DNA from: Gammaproteobacteria bacterium
Lineage (GTDB): Bacteria; Pseudomonadota; Gammaproteobacteria; JAABTG01
Direction of reading: 5' to 3'
DNA: 64,000 nt
Assembly: GCA_034522055.1 (NCBI GenBank)
Contig: JAXHLS010000002.1
Coordinates: 3,243,549-3,307,548, forward strand
In this document: positions 44,437 to 52,493 of the stretch, piece by piece
Layout: every line of letters starts with the position of its first letter
Position numbering within the stretch: the first letter of the stretch is position 1
The notes under the pieces: model-generated
What the model saw: the letters and a program-made list of their open reading frames with translations, nothing else
Database searches by the model: none
What the model was told of the DNA's origin: nothing
Translations under genes and position numbers: made by a program

Positions 44437-44599
44437 TCTGGCATGTTAGGTTTTTTGCCAGACACCGGGGAAGCCGTCCCGACCTGGAGGCAGGAAGTTT
44501 CTGACCTCGCGCGTAGATGGGCTCCCCGCCTCATTGCCGATTTCGAGGAGTATCGGGAAGCCAGCCTGGCTGGACTTCGTATCACAAGGTCGAACCGGC
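44437..44599 (+). ncRNA. predicted IS110 bridge RNA (seekRNA)
   Basis: Three structured parts can be drawn. A 5' stem-loop has arms TCTGGCA (44437-44443) and TGCCAGA (44456-44462). The target-binding loop is framed by GGGGAAGCC (44467-44475) and GGGCTCCCC (44519-44527). It holds left guide CCCGACCT (44478-44485), an inner hairpin (44487-44508) and right guide GTAG (44513-44516). The donor-binding loop is framed by GCCGATTTCGA (44536-44546) and TCGAACCGGC (44590-44599). It holds guide GGAGTATC (44547-44554), hairpin CCAGCCTGGCTGG (44561-44573) and guide ACAAG (44584-44588). Left guides are identical to the target and the right-end top strand; right guides are the reverse complement, including the CT core. 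The roughly 70 bases to the transposase may also be transcribed. Confidence 0.78.
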
Positions 44600-44671
44600 A
44601 AGAAATGCGAGGTCGGGGAACCGGTGATCAGTGTGACGCAACCGACCCCAGAAGGGAAAGGAGGAACAACG

Positions 44672-45667
44672 ATGAGCGTTTATATCGGCATTGATGTCGC
44701 CGCACGCTCCTTCGACTTGCTCTGCCGTCGTGACGGCAAGAACAGTAAGGTCTACACCTTCCCACAGACTGCCCAAGGTCACGCCCAGGCGATCCGCAAG
44801 CTGCAGGCGCTGCAACCGGCGGGCATCGTGCTGGAGGCCACTGGCATCTACTACCTGGACCTCGCGCTGGCCCTGCACGAGGCCGGGCTGCCGGTGTCCG
44901 TGATCAACCCGCGCAGCTTCCGGCATTTCGCCGAAATTACGCTGCGCGGCAGTAAGACCGACCCGCTCGACACCGCCCTGTTGGCCGAATACGCCGAACG
45001 CATGACGCCTAGGCGCTGGACCCCGCCGCCATCGACCTATCGGGCCCTACGCGACTTCGGCCGGCATCTCAATCGCCTAATGGACGCGCGGACCCAGGCC
45101 AAGAACCACCTGCACGCCCTGAAGGCGCAACGGGGCACGCCAGCCCTGCTGATCGAGGATGCCGAGGAAAGCATCGCTCAACTGGACCAACGCATCGAAC
45201 GGGTGCAACAAGCGGCCCAGGACTTGATCCAGCAGACCCCCGAGCTGGCGCAACATCAGGCCCATCTCTGTGCCGCCACCGGCCTCGCGGCAGCCAGCAG
45301 CCTGGCTCTGCTGGCCGAGCTATCCACACTGCCCAGGGACCTGAAGGCCAAACAAGTCGCTCGTCATGCTGGGCTGGACGTGCGCCTGCATGAGTCGGGC
45401 TCTAGCGTCCATCGACCCGGGCGCCTAGCCAAGACCGGCAATGCCTACCTGCGTAGCGCCCTGTACATGCCAGCGATGGTGGCGATCGTGCATGACCCGT
45501 ATGCCAAGGCGTTCTATAACGCTCTGGTGGCCCGGGGCAAAAAGCGGATCCAAGCCTTGTGCGCCGTCATGCGCAAGTACCTCACCGGAATCTGGGCCTG
45601 CATGCAGCATGATCAGCCTTTCGACTCCTCCAAGCTGTTTAGCGATCAGCATCTCCAAACCGCTTGA
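44672..45667 (+). CDS. IS110 family transposase (recombinase)
   Basis: 331 residues; RNA-guided DEDD recombinase of IS110 elements. The N-terminal RuvC-like domain shows YIGIDVAARSFDLL (Asp), IVLEATGIYY (Glu) and RGSKTDPLDTALLAEYAER (Asp, Asp). The C-terminal Tnp_20 domain has the putative nucleophilic Ser in HESGSSVHRPGRLAKTGNAYLR. A coiled-coil segment joins the two (residues about 125-200). ATG 44672 follows AAAGGAGG. The chain appears intact, so the element may be active. Confidence 0.95.
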   Translation: MSVYIGIDVAARSFDLLCRRDGKNSKVYTFPQTAQGHAQAIRKLQALQPAGIVLEATGIYYLDLALALHEAGLPVSVINPRSFRHFAEITLRGSKTDPLDTALLAEYAERMTPRRWTPPPSTYRALRDFGRHLNRLMDARTQAKNHLHALKAQRGTPALLIEDAEESIAQLDQRIERVQQAAQDLIQQTPELAQHQAHLCAATGLAAASSLALLAELSTLPRDLKAKQVARHAGLDVRLHESGSSVHRPGRLAKTGNAYLRSALYMPAMVAIVHDPYAKAFYNALVARGKKRIQALCAVMRKYLTGIWACMQHDQPFDSSKLFSDQHLQTA

Positions 45668-45750
45668 CAGGAAACGGAGTATCTACAGCCCGACCTACAG
45701 CCCGACCTGCACAACACCCCTACTGCGCATTCCTTTGACACTGATGTAGG

Positions 45751-45766
45751 TCGGGATTCATCCCGA
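45751..45766. repeat. REP-like palindrome
   Basis: GATGTAGG, then TCGGGATTCATCCCGA, then CATCCC. Confidence 0.7.
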
Positions 45767-45914
45767 CATCCCTTCGCCCCATGCGCCCGCCCAACATCCC
45801 CTCATCCTGTCCTTCTCCCCAAGGGAGAAGGGACCTTCCCATGACGTCGATGCGCGCAGCAACGTAGGGTGGGTCAAGCGCAGCGGACCCACCAGCTCGC
45901 CTCGTTATCGGGAT

Positions 45915-45938
45915 GTAGATACTCCGTTTCCCGTCAAG
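45915..45938 (-). mobile_element. solo right-end relic of an IS110 element, inverted
   Basis: The reverse complement matches 45663-45686 (the 3' end of the transposase gene and the right end of the IS) with one substitution, including the terminal CT core. It is followed on that strand by ACATCCCGA, a REP-like right flank. No transposase sequence remains. Confidence 0.75.
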
Positions 45939-45949
45939 CAGTCTGTAGG

Positions 45950-45970
45950 TCGGTTGCTCTCGGCAACCGA
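45950..45970. repeat. REP-like palindrome (TCGGTTGC...GCAACCGA type)
   Basis: Same variant as at 7729-7749, preceded by TGTAGG. Confidence 0.6.
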
Positions 45971-46220
45971 CATCCGCGCCCGCAAAGCGCCGAGTTTCCG
46001 TCGGCCGCCAAGAGCAACCGACCTACGCCTCTGTCCTTCTCCCCCGGGGAAAGGGGAAATGTGAAAAGGGAAATGGGAAAGGGGAAAAGATTACCACCCG
46101 TGCGTCCGCTCTGCTGACGCCGAAACGGTGGATCCGCTGCGCCTTTTCGAACTGCCACTCCTCCCTGACCTTCTCCCTTTTCGCGTCACTCGCGTCTTTC
46201 GCGGTTACGCTTCTTGTAGG

Positions 46221-46236
46221 TCGGGATTCATCCCGA
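46221..46236. repeat. REP-like palindrome
   Basis: TGTAGG, then TCGGGATTCATCCCGA, then CATTCAAAC, directly past the stop of the HAD gene; it could double as a transcription attenuator. Confidence 0.7.
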
Positions 46237-46245
46237 CATTCAAAC

Positions 46246-46899
46246 TCAGCGCAGGCTGATGATGGGCCAGTCCCGCTTCGTCGCCTCCTCCCGCAAGACC
46301 GCGTCGGGGTCTACGGCGACCGGGTTGTCAACGCGTTCAAGCAACGGTATGTCGTTATGGGAGTCGCTGTAGAACCAGCTTCCATGGAGGCTTTCTTCCC
46401 TGCCATTCAACCACTGCTCTAGCCTGCTGACCTTGCCTTGGGCATAAGATGGCGTCCCGGAGACTTCTCCGGTAAAGCCTTCGTCAGAGACGGCGGGTTC
46501 CGTGGCGATGAGGTGCTCCACCCCCAGTTCCCGCGCGATGGGTTCGGTGATGAAGCGGTTCGTGGCGGTGATAATGACGGGCAGGTGGCCGCGATGCCGA
46601 TGGGACGCCACCAGTTCCCTGGCGCGTGGCAGGATGATGGGCGAGATGCGGGTCTCCATGTAGTCATCGCGCCACTGCATCAGAGTGGCCAGGCTGTTGT
46701 CCGCCAGGGGCGCCAGCTGGAAGCGAAGGAAATCGGCGATGTCCAGGGTCCCTTCGAGGTACTCGCGATAGTAGCGGTCATGTTCCCTCTTGAACCACTC
46801 CCGGTCCACGGCACCGATGTCACACAGATGCTGGCCCCACAGGTAGTCGCTGTCACCGCCGATGAGAGTGTTGTCGAGGTCGAACAGGGCGAGAATCAT
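46246..46899 (-). CDS. HAD-superfamily IB hydrolase (SerB-like phosphatase)
   Basis: 217 residues. HAD motif I is FDLDNTLIGGDSD, with the two Asp nucleophile/acid positions; motif II Thr is in PVIITATNRF; Lys is in YAQGKVSRLEQWL; motif IV is YSDSHNDIPLLE. Subfamily IB includes phosphoserine phosphatase-like enzymes, but the physiological substrate is not evident. ATG 46899 has GAGGT upstream. It is divergent from rppH across 127 bases. Confidence 0.88.
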   Translation of the reverse strand: MILALFDLDNTLIGGDSDYLWGQHLCDIGAVDREWFKREHDRYYREYLEGTLDIADFLRFQLAPLADNSLATLMQWRDDYMETRISPIILPRARELVASHRHRGHLPVIITATNRFITEPIARELGVEHLIATEPAVSDEGFTGEVSGTPSYAQGKVSRLEQWLNGREESLHGSWFYSDSHNDIPLLERVDNPVAVDPDAVLREEATKRDWPIISLR

Positions 46900-47026
46900 G
46901 GGGACCTCACGAAGCCGGAAGGGCGCGCAAGCATACACAGGAGAGGCCCCCGCGTACAGGCGGTTTGCCGCCCTCTGGCAGATATGAAACAATCTCCATA
47001 AGTGGGTGTTTCCAGGGTGGTCAACC

Positions 47027-47575
47027 GTGATAGACGAGGAAGGCTTCAGGCCGAATGTTGGGATAATCCTCGTGAATGACCGTGGCCGGGTCCTGTGGGC
47101 GCGCCGCATCGGCCAGGATTCGTGGCAGTTCCCCCAGGGCGGGATCCGCCAGGGCGAGCACCCTGAAGAGGCCATGTACCGCGAACTCCATGAGGAAGTG
47201 GGGTTGACAGCCAGCCACGTTAGAGTGATGGGCTGCACCCGGAGCTGGCTGCGCTACCGTCTGCCCAGGCGCTATATCCGTCGCAACTGCGAACCCATCT
47301 GCATCGGCCAGAAGCAACGCTGGTACGTCCTGCGCTTCCTCGGTGAGGCCTCGGATGTGCGGCTCGACGCCGGTGATAAGCCCGAGTTCGACCACTGGCG
47401 GTGGGTTCATTACTGGCGTCCGCTGCGCGAGGTGGTCTTCTTCAAGCGCAGCGTCTACAGACGCGCCCTCAACGAACTCGCCCCCCTCGCCTTGCCCCAG
47501 CCCCAGCCGACCCAGGCGGCGGACGGGGGAATCCAGCACTACGTCGTGCGCGCGCGGATCCAGACGGCCCGTTAG
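47027..47575 (+). CDS. rppH: RNA pyrophosphohydrolase
   Basis: 182 residues; removes pyrophosphate from the 5' triphosphate end of mRNA, starting decay. The Nudix box [23 protein letters not shown] is complete. GTG 47027 gives the canonical N-terminus [14 protein letters not shown]; a longer ATG-initiated version at 47006 is less likely. [21 protein letters not shown] and [13 protein letters not shown] match E. coli RppH. It converges with greB. Confidence 0.94.
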   Translation: MIDEEGFRPNVGIILVNDRGRVLWARRIGQDSWQFPQGGIRQGEHPEEAMYRELHEEVGLTASHVRVMGCTRSWLRYRLPRRYIRRNCEPICIGQKQRWYVLRFLGEASDVRLDAGDKPEFDHWRWVHYWRPLREVVFFKRSVYRRALNELAPLALPQPQPTQAADGGIQHYVVRARIQTAR

Positions 47576-47591
47576 ATCGTTTAAAACGGCG

Positions 47592-48098
47592 TTATTCATC
47601 GGTCGACCCGTAACGCACGTCCACGATGAGGTAACGGGCACGCCCCGCCGGCGTCTCCACGGTAAGCTCCTCGTCCACCCGGCGGGTCAACAGCGCCCGA
47701 GCCATGGGCGACTCCACACTGATCCAATTGTGCCGGGGATCGAATTCGTCCGTGCCCACGATGCGGTAAGTCAGTTCCCCGCCGCCCGCATCCTCCAGGG
47801 TGACCCAGGCGCCGAAGAAGATCCGCTCCTCGTCGTCGGGGCGGGAGTCCACCACCCTGAGTTCGGGCAGCCGCTTCTGCAGGTAGCGGATGCGCCGGTC
47901 GATCTCCCGGAGTTCCTTCTTGCGGTAGATGTATTCTGCGTTCTCGGAGCGGTCTCCCTCGGCCGCGGCGTCCGCCAGGGCCTGGGTGGTCAGCCGGCGG
48001 CGGCGCCATAGTTGGGCGTTTTCCTCCTGGAGACGTAAAAACCCTTCGGGCGTGACGTAGGGTGAAGCAGGGGCGGCAGGAGGACGGTAACGGCCCAT
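47592..48098 (-). CDS. greB: transcription elongation factor GreB
   Basis: 168 residues; stimulates RNA cleavage by backtracked RNA polymerase. The N-terminal coiled coil carries the acidic tip (ADAAAEGDRSENAEYIYRKK), and the GreB-type C-terminal FKBP-like domain follows (EERIFFGAWVTLED, ISVESPMARALLTRRVDEEL). ATG 48098 was chosen from the family N-terminus (MGRYRPPAAPASPYVTPEGF). Confidence 0.95.
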   Translation of the reverse strand: MGRYRPPAAPASPYVTPEGFLRLQEENAQLWRRRRLTTQALADAAAEGDRSENAEYIYRKKELREIDRRIRYLQKRLPELRVVDSRPDDEERIFFGAWVTLEDAGGGELTYRIVGTDEFDPRHNWISVESPMARALLTRRVDEELTVETPAGRARYLIVDVRYGSTDE

Positions 48099-48244
48099 GG
48101 TCTTGCCTCGTTCGGTTAATGTTGCCGCGGCAAGGTGCGTCAAATCGTGGGGGTGGTCAAGGGCGCCGGCCCCGTGCCGCGGCTGCGGACCCTCTGGTGG
48201 GCGATCTAGTGCATGGGGCCATGAAGGTCTGTCACTATAGGGGC

Positions 48245-48904
48245 ATGCTGAAGGTCACCGTCATCCCCGTTACCGCGTTTCAACAGAACTGCAGCGTACT
48301 CCGGTGCGAGGGCAGCGGGCGCGGTGCGGTGGTGGATCCGGGGGGGGAGCTGGAGCGCATACTCGAGATCATCCACCGGGAGCGCGTGGAGGTGGAACGC
48401 ATACTGGTTACCCATGGCCATGCCGACCATGCCGGCGCCGTGGCCGATCTGTCCGAGTATCTCGGGGTACCGGTGGAGGGACCCCATCGGGACGACCTCT
48501 TCCTGGTGACGGCCATGGCCGAGCAGGCGCGGCAGTTCGGCCTGGCGGCCTGTCGCCCCTTCACGCCCGATCGCTGGCTCGTCCACGGCGATACCGTGGC
48601 GGTGGGCGAGACCACCCTCCAGGTATTGCACTGCCCGGGCCACACGCCGGGGCACGTGGTGTTCTTCGACGCCGCGGATGGTTTCGCCGTCTCGGGGGAT
48701 GTCATCTTCAAAGGCTCCATCGGGCGCACCGACTTTCCGCGCGGTGACTTCGCCACGCTGCTGTCATCCATTCGCGAGCGGCTGTTCCCTCTGGGGGACG
48801 ACGTGACTTTCCTGCCCGGGCATGGTCCCGTGTCCACCTTCGGCGATGAGCGTCGTTCCAACCCCTTCGTGGGGGATGCCGCGGTGGCGGGAAGTGTCCC
48901 ATGA
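48245..48904 (+). CDS. MBL-fold metallohydrolase (YcbL / glyoxalase II-like)
   Basis: 219 residues. The metallo-beta-lactamase motif is THGHADHAG. Further ligands are in HCPGHTPGHVVFF, SGDVIFKGSIGRTDFP and LPGHGP. This pattern is that of YcbL-like hydrolases, related to GloB but shorter and lacking its C-terminal substrate-binding domain. ATG 48245 was chosen. The stop overlaps the next start by 4 bases. It is possibly a second-class glyoxalase II. Confidence 0.88.
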   Translation: MLKVTVIPVTAFQQNCSVLRCEGSGRGAVVDPGGELERILEIIHRERVEVERILVTHGHADHAGAVADLSEYLGVPVEGPHRDDLFLVTAMAEQARQFGLAACRPFTPDRWLVHGDTVAVGETTLQVLHCPGHTPGHVVFFDAADGFAVSGDVIFKGSIGRTDFPRGDFATLLSSIRERLFPLGDDVTFLPGHGPVSTFGDERRSNPFVGDAAVAGSVP

Positions 48905-49305
48905 CCGAAGCCCTGGTGTGCTGGCATTGTGGCGCTTCCATCGCCGGGCTGCCCCTTCCCCTGTCGCGGCGTGCGGAGTGCCCGGCCTGCAGTGCCGATC
49001 TGCACGTTTGCCTGATGTGCGCCTTCTACGACGAGACGGCGGCCCAGTCCTGCAGCGAGCCCGTGGCGGACGAGGTGAAGGCGAAGGATCGGGCCAACTT
49101 CTGCGGTTACTTCGAGCCGCGGGCGGGTGCCTATGCGCCGGCCAACGACGACGCGGCGGCCCGCGCCAGGGCGGAACTCGAGGCCTTGTTCGGCCTGGCT
49201 CCGCCGCCGCAGGCGGGCGCCGAGGAGAGTGAAGAGGTACGGCGCGCCAGGGAGGAGCTGGAGCGCCTGTTTCCTTCCCCCGGGGATGATAGCAAGGGTT
49301 CCTGA
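48901..49305 (+). CDS. uncharacterised Cys-rich (zinc-ribbon-like) protein
   Basis: 134 residues. Cys pairs (CWHCG, CPACSADLHVCLMC, CSEPV, FCGYFEP) in the first 80 residues suggest a treble-clef or zinc-ribbon fold binding one or two metals. The C-terminus is an acidic helix (SEEVRRAREELERLF). It is coupled to the upstream MBL gene (ATGA overlap) and 17 bases before the oxidoreductase gene. I do not recognise a named family with confidence. Confidence 0.75.
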   Translation: MTEALVCWHCGASIAGLPLPLSRRAECPACSADLHVCLMCAFYDETAAQSCSEPVADEVKAKDRANFCGYFEPRAGAYAPANDDAAARARAELEALFGLAPPPQAGAEESEEVRRAREELERLFPSPGDDSKGS

Positions 49306-49322
49306 TGGAACGAGGAGGGTCT

Positions 49323-50318
49323 ATGCAGGCGATACACATGACGGCGGCGGGGGGCGTAGAGGTATTGCAACCCCGGGAGGTGGCTGTTCCCGCGTTGACA
49401 GACGATGATCAGGTACTGGTGCGGCTGCGGGCCGCCGGGGTCAACCCGGTGGATACCAAGATCCGCGGTCGCGGCCTGTTGACCGGCTCTCTGCCGGCGG
49501 TGCTCGGTTGCGACGGTGCCGGTGTGGTGGCGGCGCTGGGCCCCGCCGTGAATCATCTGGCGGTGGGCGACGCGGTGTGGTTCTGCCATGGCGGCCTCGG
49601 CGGCGCGGCGGGCAACTACGCCGAATATGCCCTCGTCCCGGGCCATGTGGTGCGCCCGAAACCGCGGGCCTTCGGTTTCGTCCATGCCGCCGCCGCCCCC
49701 CTGGTACTGATCACCGCCTGGGAGGCCCTGTTCGATCGGGCTCTGGCGGAGCCCGGCAAGGTGGTGCTGATCCATGGCGGTGCCGGGGGTGTGGGCCACG
49801 TGGCCATCCAGTTGGCGAAACACGCCGGCGCGCGGGTGATCACCACGGTGGGCGGGCGCGACCGCGCCGAGTTCGTGTGTGGCCTGGGGGCCGATGAGGT
49901 GATCTATTACCAGGAGCAGGATTTTGTCTCGGAGGTGAATCGCCTCACCGACGGCCGGGGGGTGGACATCGCTCTCGACACACAGGGCGGAGAGGTCTTT
50001 CAGCGCACGGTGGAGGCGGTGGCCCACTACGGCGATCTGGTGACCGTTCTCGACCCGGGCGCGGCCGAGTGGAAGGAGGCCCGCAACCGCAATCTGCGCA
50101 TCGGCCTGGTGCTGATGCTCACCCCCATGCTGCGGGATCTGCCCGCCGCCCGTGCCCACCACGGCGAGATCCTCGATGCCTGCGCCGCCCTGGCCGATGA
50201 GGGCCGGCTCCATATCCACGTGAGCCATACCTTTCCGCTGGCGGAGGCGGCGGCGGCCCACGCCTGCCTGGAGGCGGGGCACATGCAGGGCAAGGTGGTT
50301 CTCAGGATGCCTTCCTGA
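49323..50318 (+). CDS. zinc-binding-dehydrogenase family / quinone oxidoreductase-like protein
   Basis: 331-residue MDR-superfamily NADPH-dependent oxidoreductase. The GroES-like N-terminal domain has VLGCDGAGVVAALG. The Rossmann fold shows VLIHGGAGGVGHVAIQLAKHAGARVI, the AxxGGVG type of quinone reductases. No structural Zn Cys cluster is seen. ATG 49323 has GAGGAGG upstream. Substrate unknown. Confidence 0.88.
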   Translation: MQAIHMTAAGGVEVLQPREVAVPALTDDDQVLVRLRAAGVNPVDTKIRGRGLLTGSLPAVLGCDGAGVVAALGPAVNHLAVGDAVWFCHGGLGGAAGNYAEYALVPGHVVRPKPRAFGFVHAAAAPLVLITAWEALFDRALAEPGKVVLIHGGAGGVGHVAIQLAKHAGARVITTVGGRDRAEFVCGLGADEVIYYQEQDFVSEVNRLTDGRGVDIALDTQGGEVFQRTVEAVAHYGDLVTVLDPGAAEWKEARNRNLRIGLVLMLTPMLRDLPAARAHHGEILDACAALADEGRLHIHVSHTFPLAEAAAAHACLEAGHMQGKVVLRMPS

Positions 50319-50343
50319 GCCCGTCTCCCGGGAGGCCGACCCT

Positions 50344-51156
50344 TTGACGGGGGAGCGATTCGCGGGGATCAGACGGGTCTATGGCAGCGCGGATGCCGGA
50401 CGCCTCGCGGGGCTGCATATCTGCGTGGTGGGGATCGGCGGCGTCGGCTCCTGGGCCGCCGAGGCCCTCGCCCGCACGGGGGTGGGCCGCGTCACCCTGA
50501 TAGACAACGACGATGTGGCGGAATCGAATATCAACCGCCAGGTTCACGCCCTCGGCGATACCGTCGGCCGCCAGAAGGTGGAGGTCATGGGGGAACGCAT
50601 GCTGGCCATCAATCCCATCATGCGGGTCGACGCCATAGATGACTTTTTGACCATGGCCACCATGGAGACCTATGTGAATCGCGGCTACCACTGCGTGGTG
50701 GATGCCATCGACAGCATCAAGTTCAAGACGGCCCTCATCCATTCCTGCCGTCGCTCCCGTATTCCCGTGGTGGTCACCGGCGGCGCGGGGGGCAAGCGCG
50801 ACCCTTCGCGGATCCAGGTCGCCGACCTCAGTCGTACCTCCAACGATGCCCTGGTCGCCCGGGTGCGAAAGCAGCTGCGCCAGGACTATGGATTCCCGCG
50901 GAACCCGAAACGCGCCTTCGGGGTGCCCTGCGTCTTTTCCACGGAAGCGCCGGTCTACCCGCGCGGCGACGGCTCGGTGAGCCCCGCCAAGCCAGGGATC
51001 CACGGCGTGTCCCTGGATTGCAGCTTCGGCTACGGTGCGGTGTCCACCGTCACCGCCACCTTCGGTTTCTTCGCCGCCGCCACGGCCATGGAGCGCGCCC
51101 TGCGCCGGGTCAGGCTCATGGAGGCGGGGGGGCCGCCGGCGGGTCCCGGGGCATGA
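50344..51156 (+). CDS. tcdA: tRNA cyclic N6-threonylcarbamoyladenosine synthase TcdA
   Basis: 270 residues of the ThiF/MoeB/E1-like family. TcdA (CsdL) converts t6A37 in tRNA to its cyclic form using ATP. It has VVGIGGVGSWAAEALARTGVG (nucleotide binding), DNDDVAESNINRQ, VVDAIDSIKFKTALI, and the C-terminal GAVSTVTATFGFFAAATAM, which matches the family. The start is TTG 50344, with no better in-frame codon nearby; the ribosome site is weak. Confidence 0.92.
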   Translation: MTGERFAGIRRVYGSADAGRLAGLHICVVGIGGVGSWAAEALARTGVGRVTLIDNDDVAESNINRQVHALGDTVGRQKVEVMGERMLAINPIMRVDAIDDFLTMATMETYVNRGYHCVVDAIDSIKFKTALIHSCRRSRIPVVVTGGAGGKRDPSRIQVADLSRTSNDALVARVRKQLRQDYGFPRNPKRAFGVPCVFSTEAPVYPRGDGSVSPAKPGIHGVSLDCSFGYGAVSTVTATFGFFAAATAMERALRRVRLMEAGGPPAGPGA

Positions 51157-51247
51157 CCCCGCGGATCCCGGAGGACGGCGGCTGTTTTTCCCCCGAGCGG
51201 CCCATATAATAAGCGCATGGTCATTAACCGCAGTGAGAGGGAAAGAG

Positions 51248-51514
51248 ATGCCTACCTATGATTATCGATGCGACGCCAACGCTCGCGTGGTGGAGGTGAA
51301 ACACCCCATGTCCGACAGCGTGGAAAACTGGGGCGATCTGTGCGAGCGCGCCGGGATCGACCCGGGCGACACCCCTCGGGAGGCCGCAGTCAGCCGGCTC
51401 AGCACCGGGGGACACGTGATCGGTGCCGAGCGCTTGGGCAACCCGGCCCCGTGTGGAACGGGCACCGCCTGCCCGACAGGCTCCTGCCCGAGCGGAGTCT
51501 ACGGACTGAACTGA
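51248..51514 (+). CDS. FmdB-like zinc-ribbon protein that has lost the ribbon cysteines
   Basis: 88 residues from ATG 51248, with GAGAGGGAAAGAG upstream. The N-terminus MPTYDYRCDANARVVEVKHP is the FmdB/regulatory-protein family start. The usual second Cys of the first CxxC is replaced (RCDANAR), and the next CPxC is missing. A Cys-containing tail (APCGTGTACPTGSC) remains. It may be a decayed or re-purposed ribbon. Function unknown. Confidence 0.7.
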   Translation: MPTYDYRCDANARVVEVKHPMSDSVENWGDLCERAGIDPGDTPREAAVSRLSTGGHVIGAERLGNPAPCGTGTACPTGSCPSGVYGLN

Positions 51515-51686
51515 ATAGCCGTTCGGAACCCCGTGCCAGCCGTTGCCCTCAGTCAGGCCGTCCCGTCAGGGATGACAGGACGAGCGTGCAGGGGCACGCC
51601 GCGAGCAAAAGCCCGCCCCGTGACGTGAGTTTCCGCCCATCCGGACGGTCCATGGATAGGCGGATAAATTGAAGGGGAGCGCGAGT

Positions 51687-52433
51687 ATGGTCTCAATACG
51701 GGTGTTGGTGGCCGGCCTGGGGTTGGCCCTCGGTCTGGCCCTGCCCTTGGCGGGTGCCGCCGAATCCGCGGTGCCGAGCTATGGCGAGGCCCTGGAAGAG
51801 TTCCAGGCCTCACGCAGAGGCGGCTCCTCGCCCCTCGGTGCCGCCGACCGGCAGGTGATGGAAGAGGCTGCGCAGGACCTGGCCCGTGACATGCCGGATC
51901 CCGGTCTCAAGCCGGGGGATGTGGCGCCTGATTTCACCCTTCCCAACGCCCGCGGCGAGCAGGTCCGCTTGAGCGCGATGCTCGAAGACGGGCCCGTGGT
52001 GCTGGTGTTCTACAGGGGGGCGTGGTGCCCCTATTGCAACCTCCATCTCAATGTCCTGCACCGCAGCCTGCCCGCCATCGAGGCCCTGGGTGCGCGCCTC
52101 GTGGCGGTTACGCCTCAGCAACCGGACAAGTCCCTCGGCCAGGTGGAGGAGGACGGGTTTCCTTTTCAGATACTGAGCGACCTCGACAGTGCGGTGATGA
52201 AGGACTACGCGCTGTACTTCGAGGTGCCACCGGCCCTCACCCACGTCTACCGGGAAAGACTGGGCCTGGACCTCGAGGAATTCAACGGGCCCGGGCGCAA
52301 CGTGTTACCGGTTCCGGGTACCTTCGTCATCGATGAGGACCGCCGCATCGTGGCGGCCTCCGCCCATACCGATTACCGGCAGCGCATGGAGCCCGCGGAG
52401 GTCATCGCCGCCCTGCGTGCCCTGAATCCATGA
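51687..52433 (+). CDS. exported peroxiredoxin-like (AhpC/TSA) protein
   Basis: 248 residues. The signal peptide (VLVAGLGLALGLALPLAGAAES) implies periplasmic location. The AhpC/TSA thioredoxin-like fold has VVLVFYRGAWCPYCNLHL, a CxxC of the peroxiredoxin-like/redoxin clade. It should reduce peroxides or act as a thiol oxidoreductase. ATG 51687 was chosen over an upstream TTG because GGGGAG lies before it. Confidence 0.85.
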   Translation: MVSIRVLVAGLGLALGLALPLAGAAESAVPSYGEALEEFQASRRGGSSPLGAADRQVMEEAAQDLARDMPDPGLKPGDVAPDFTLPNARGEQVRLSAMLEDGPVVLVFYRGAWCPYCNLHLNVLHRSLPAIEALGARLVAVTPQQPDKSLGQVEEDGFPFQILSDLDSAVMKDYALYFEVPPALTHVYRERLGLDLEEFNGPGRNVLPVPGTFVIDEDRRIVAASAHTDYRQRMEPAEVIAALRALNP

Positions 52434-52493
52434 TCCGACTTCGGGGCGTCGTGGCGTCGACCTCGTTCCCCCGCATCATGCCGGCCATCCCCG

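Larger units (their letters stand above)
44420..45684 (+). mobile_element. IS110-family insertion sequence with CT core at both ends
   Basis: About 1.26 kb. The left junction is GCCCGACCT/TGTATG (core CT 44420-44421) and the right junction is GGAGTATCT/ACAGCCCG (core CT 45683-45684). Removing the element restores AAGCCCGACCTACAGCCCG, found intact at 44264-44282, so the boundaries are well supported. There are no terminal inverted repeats, as expected for IS110. The long non-coding part is at the left, upstream of the transposase, as in the IS110 (IS621-like) group. The target is a REP-like palindrome. Confidence 0.9.
45685..46245. other. repeat-dense non-coding region right of the IS110 element
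   Basis: About 560 bases with no gene. It contains the right half of the split REP, palindromes at 45751-45766 and 46221-46236, a TCGGTTGC/GCAACCGA palindrome near 45950-45970, a GTAGGGTGGGTC/GACCCACC element near 45864-45895, G/A-rich CTTCTCCC tracts and an inverted fragment of an IS110 right end (45915-45938). Confidence 0.65.

Noticed and set aside
44425..44694. 90-codon frame inside the left end of the IS110 element as an accessory protein
   Set aside because: It overlaps the structured bridge RNA region and the transposase start, has no ribosome site and no protein-like conservation pattern.
48245..48904. Assignment as glyoxalase II (gloB)
   Set aside because: The MBL core is right but the C-terminal substrate-binding domain of GloB is absent and the gene is not beside yafS-rnhA; kept as YcbL-like.
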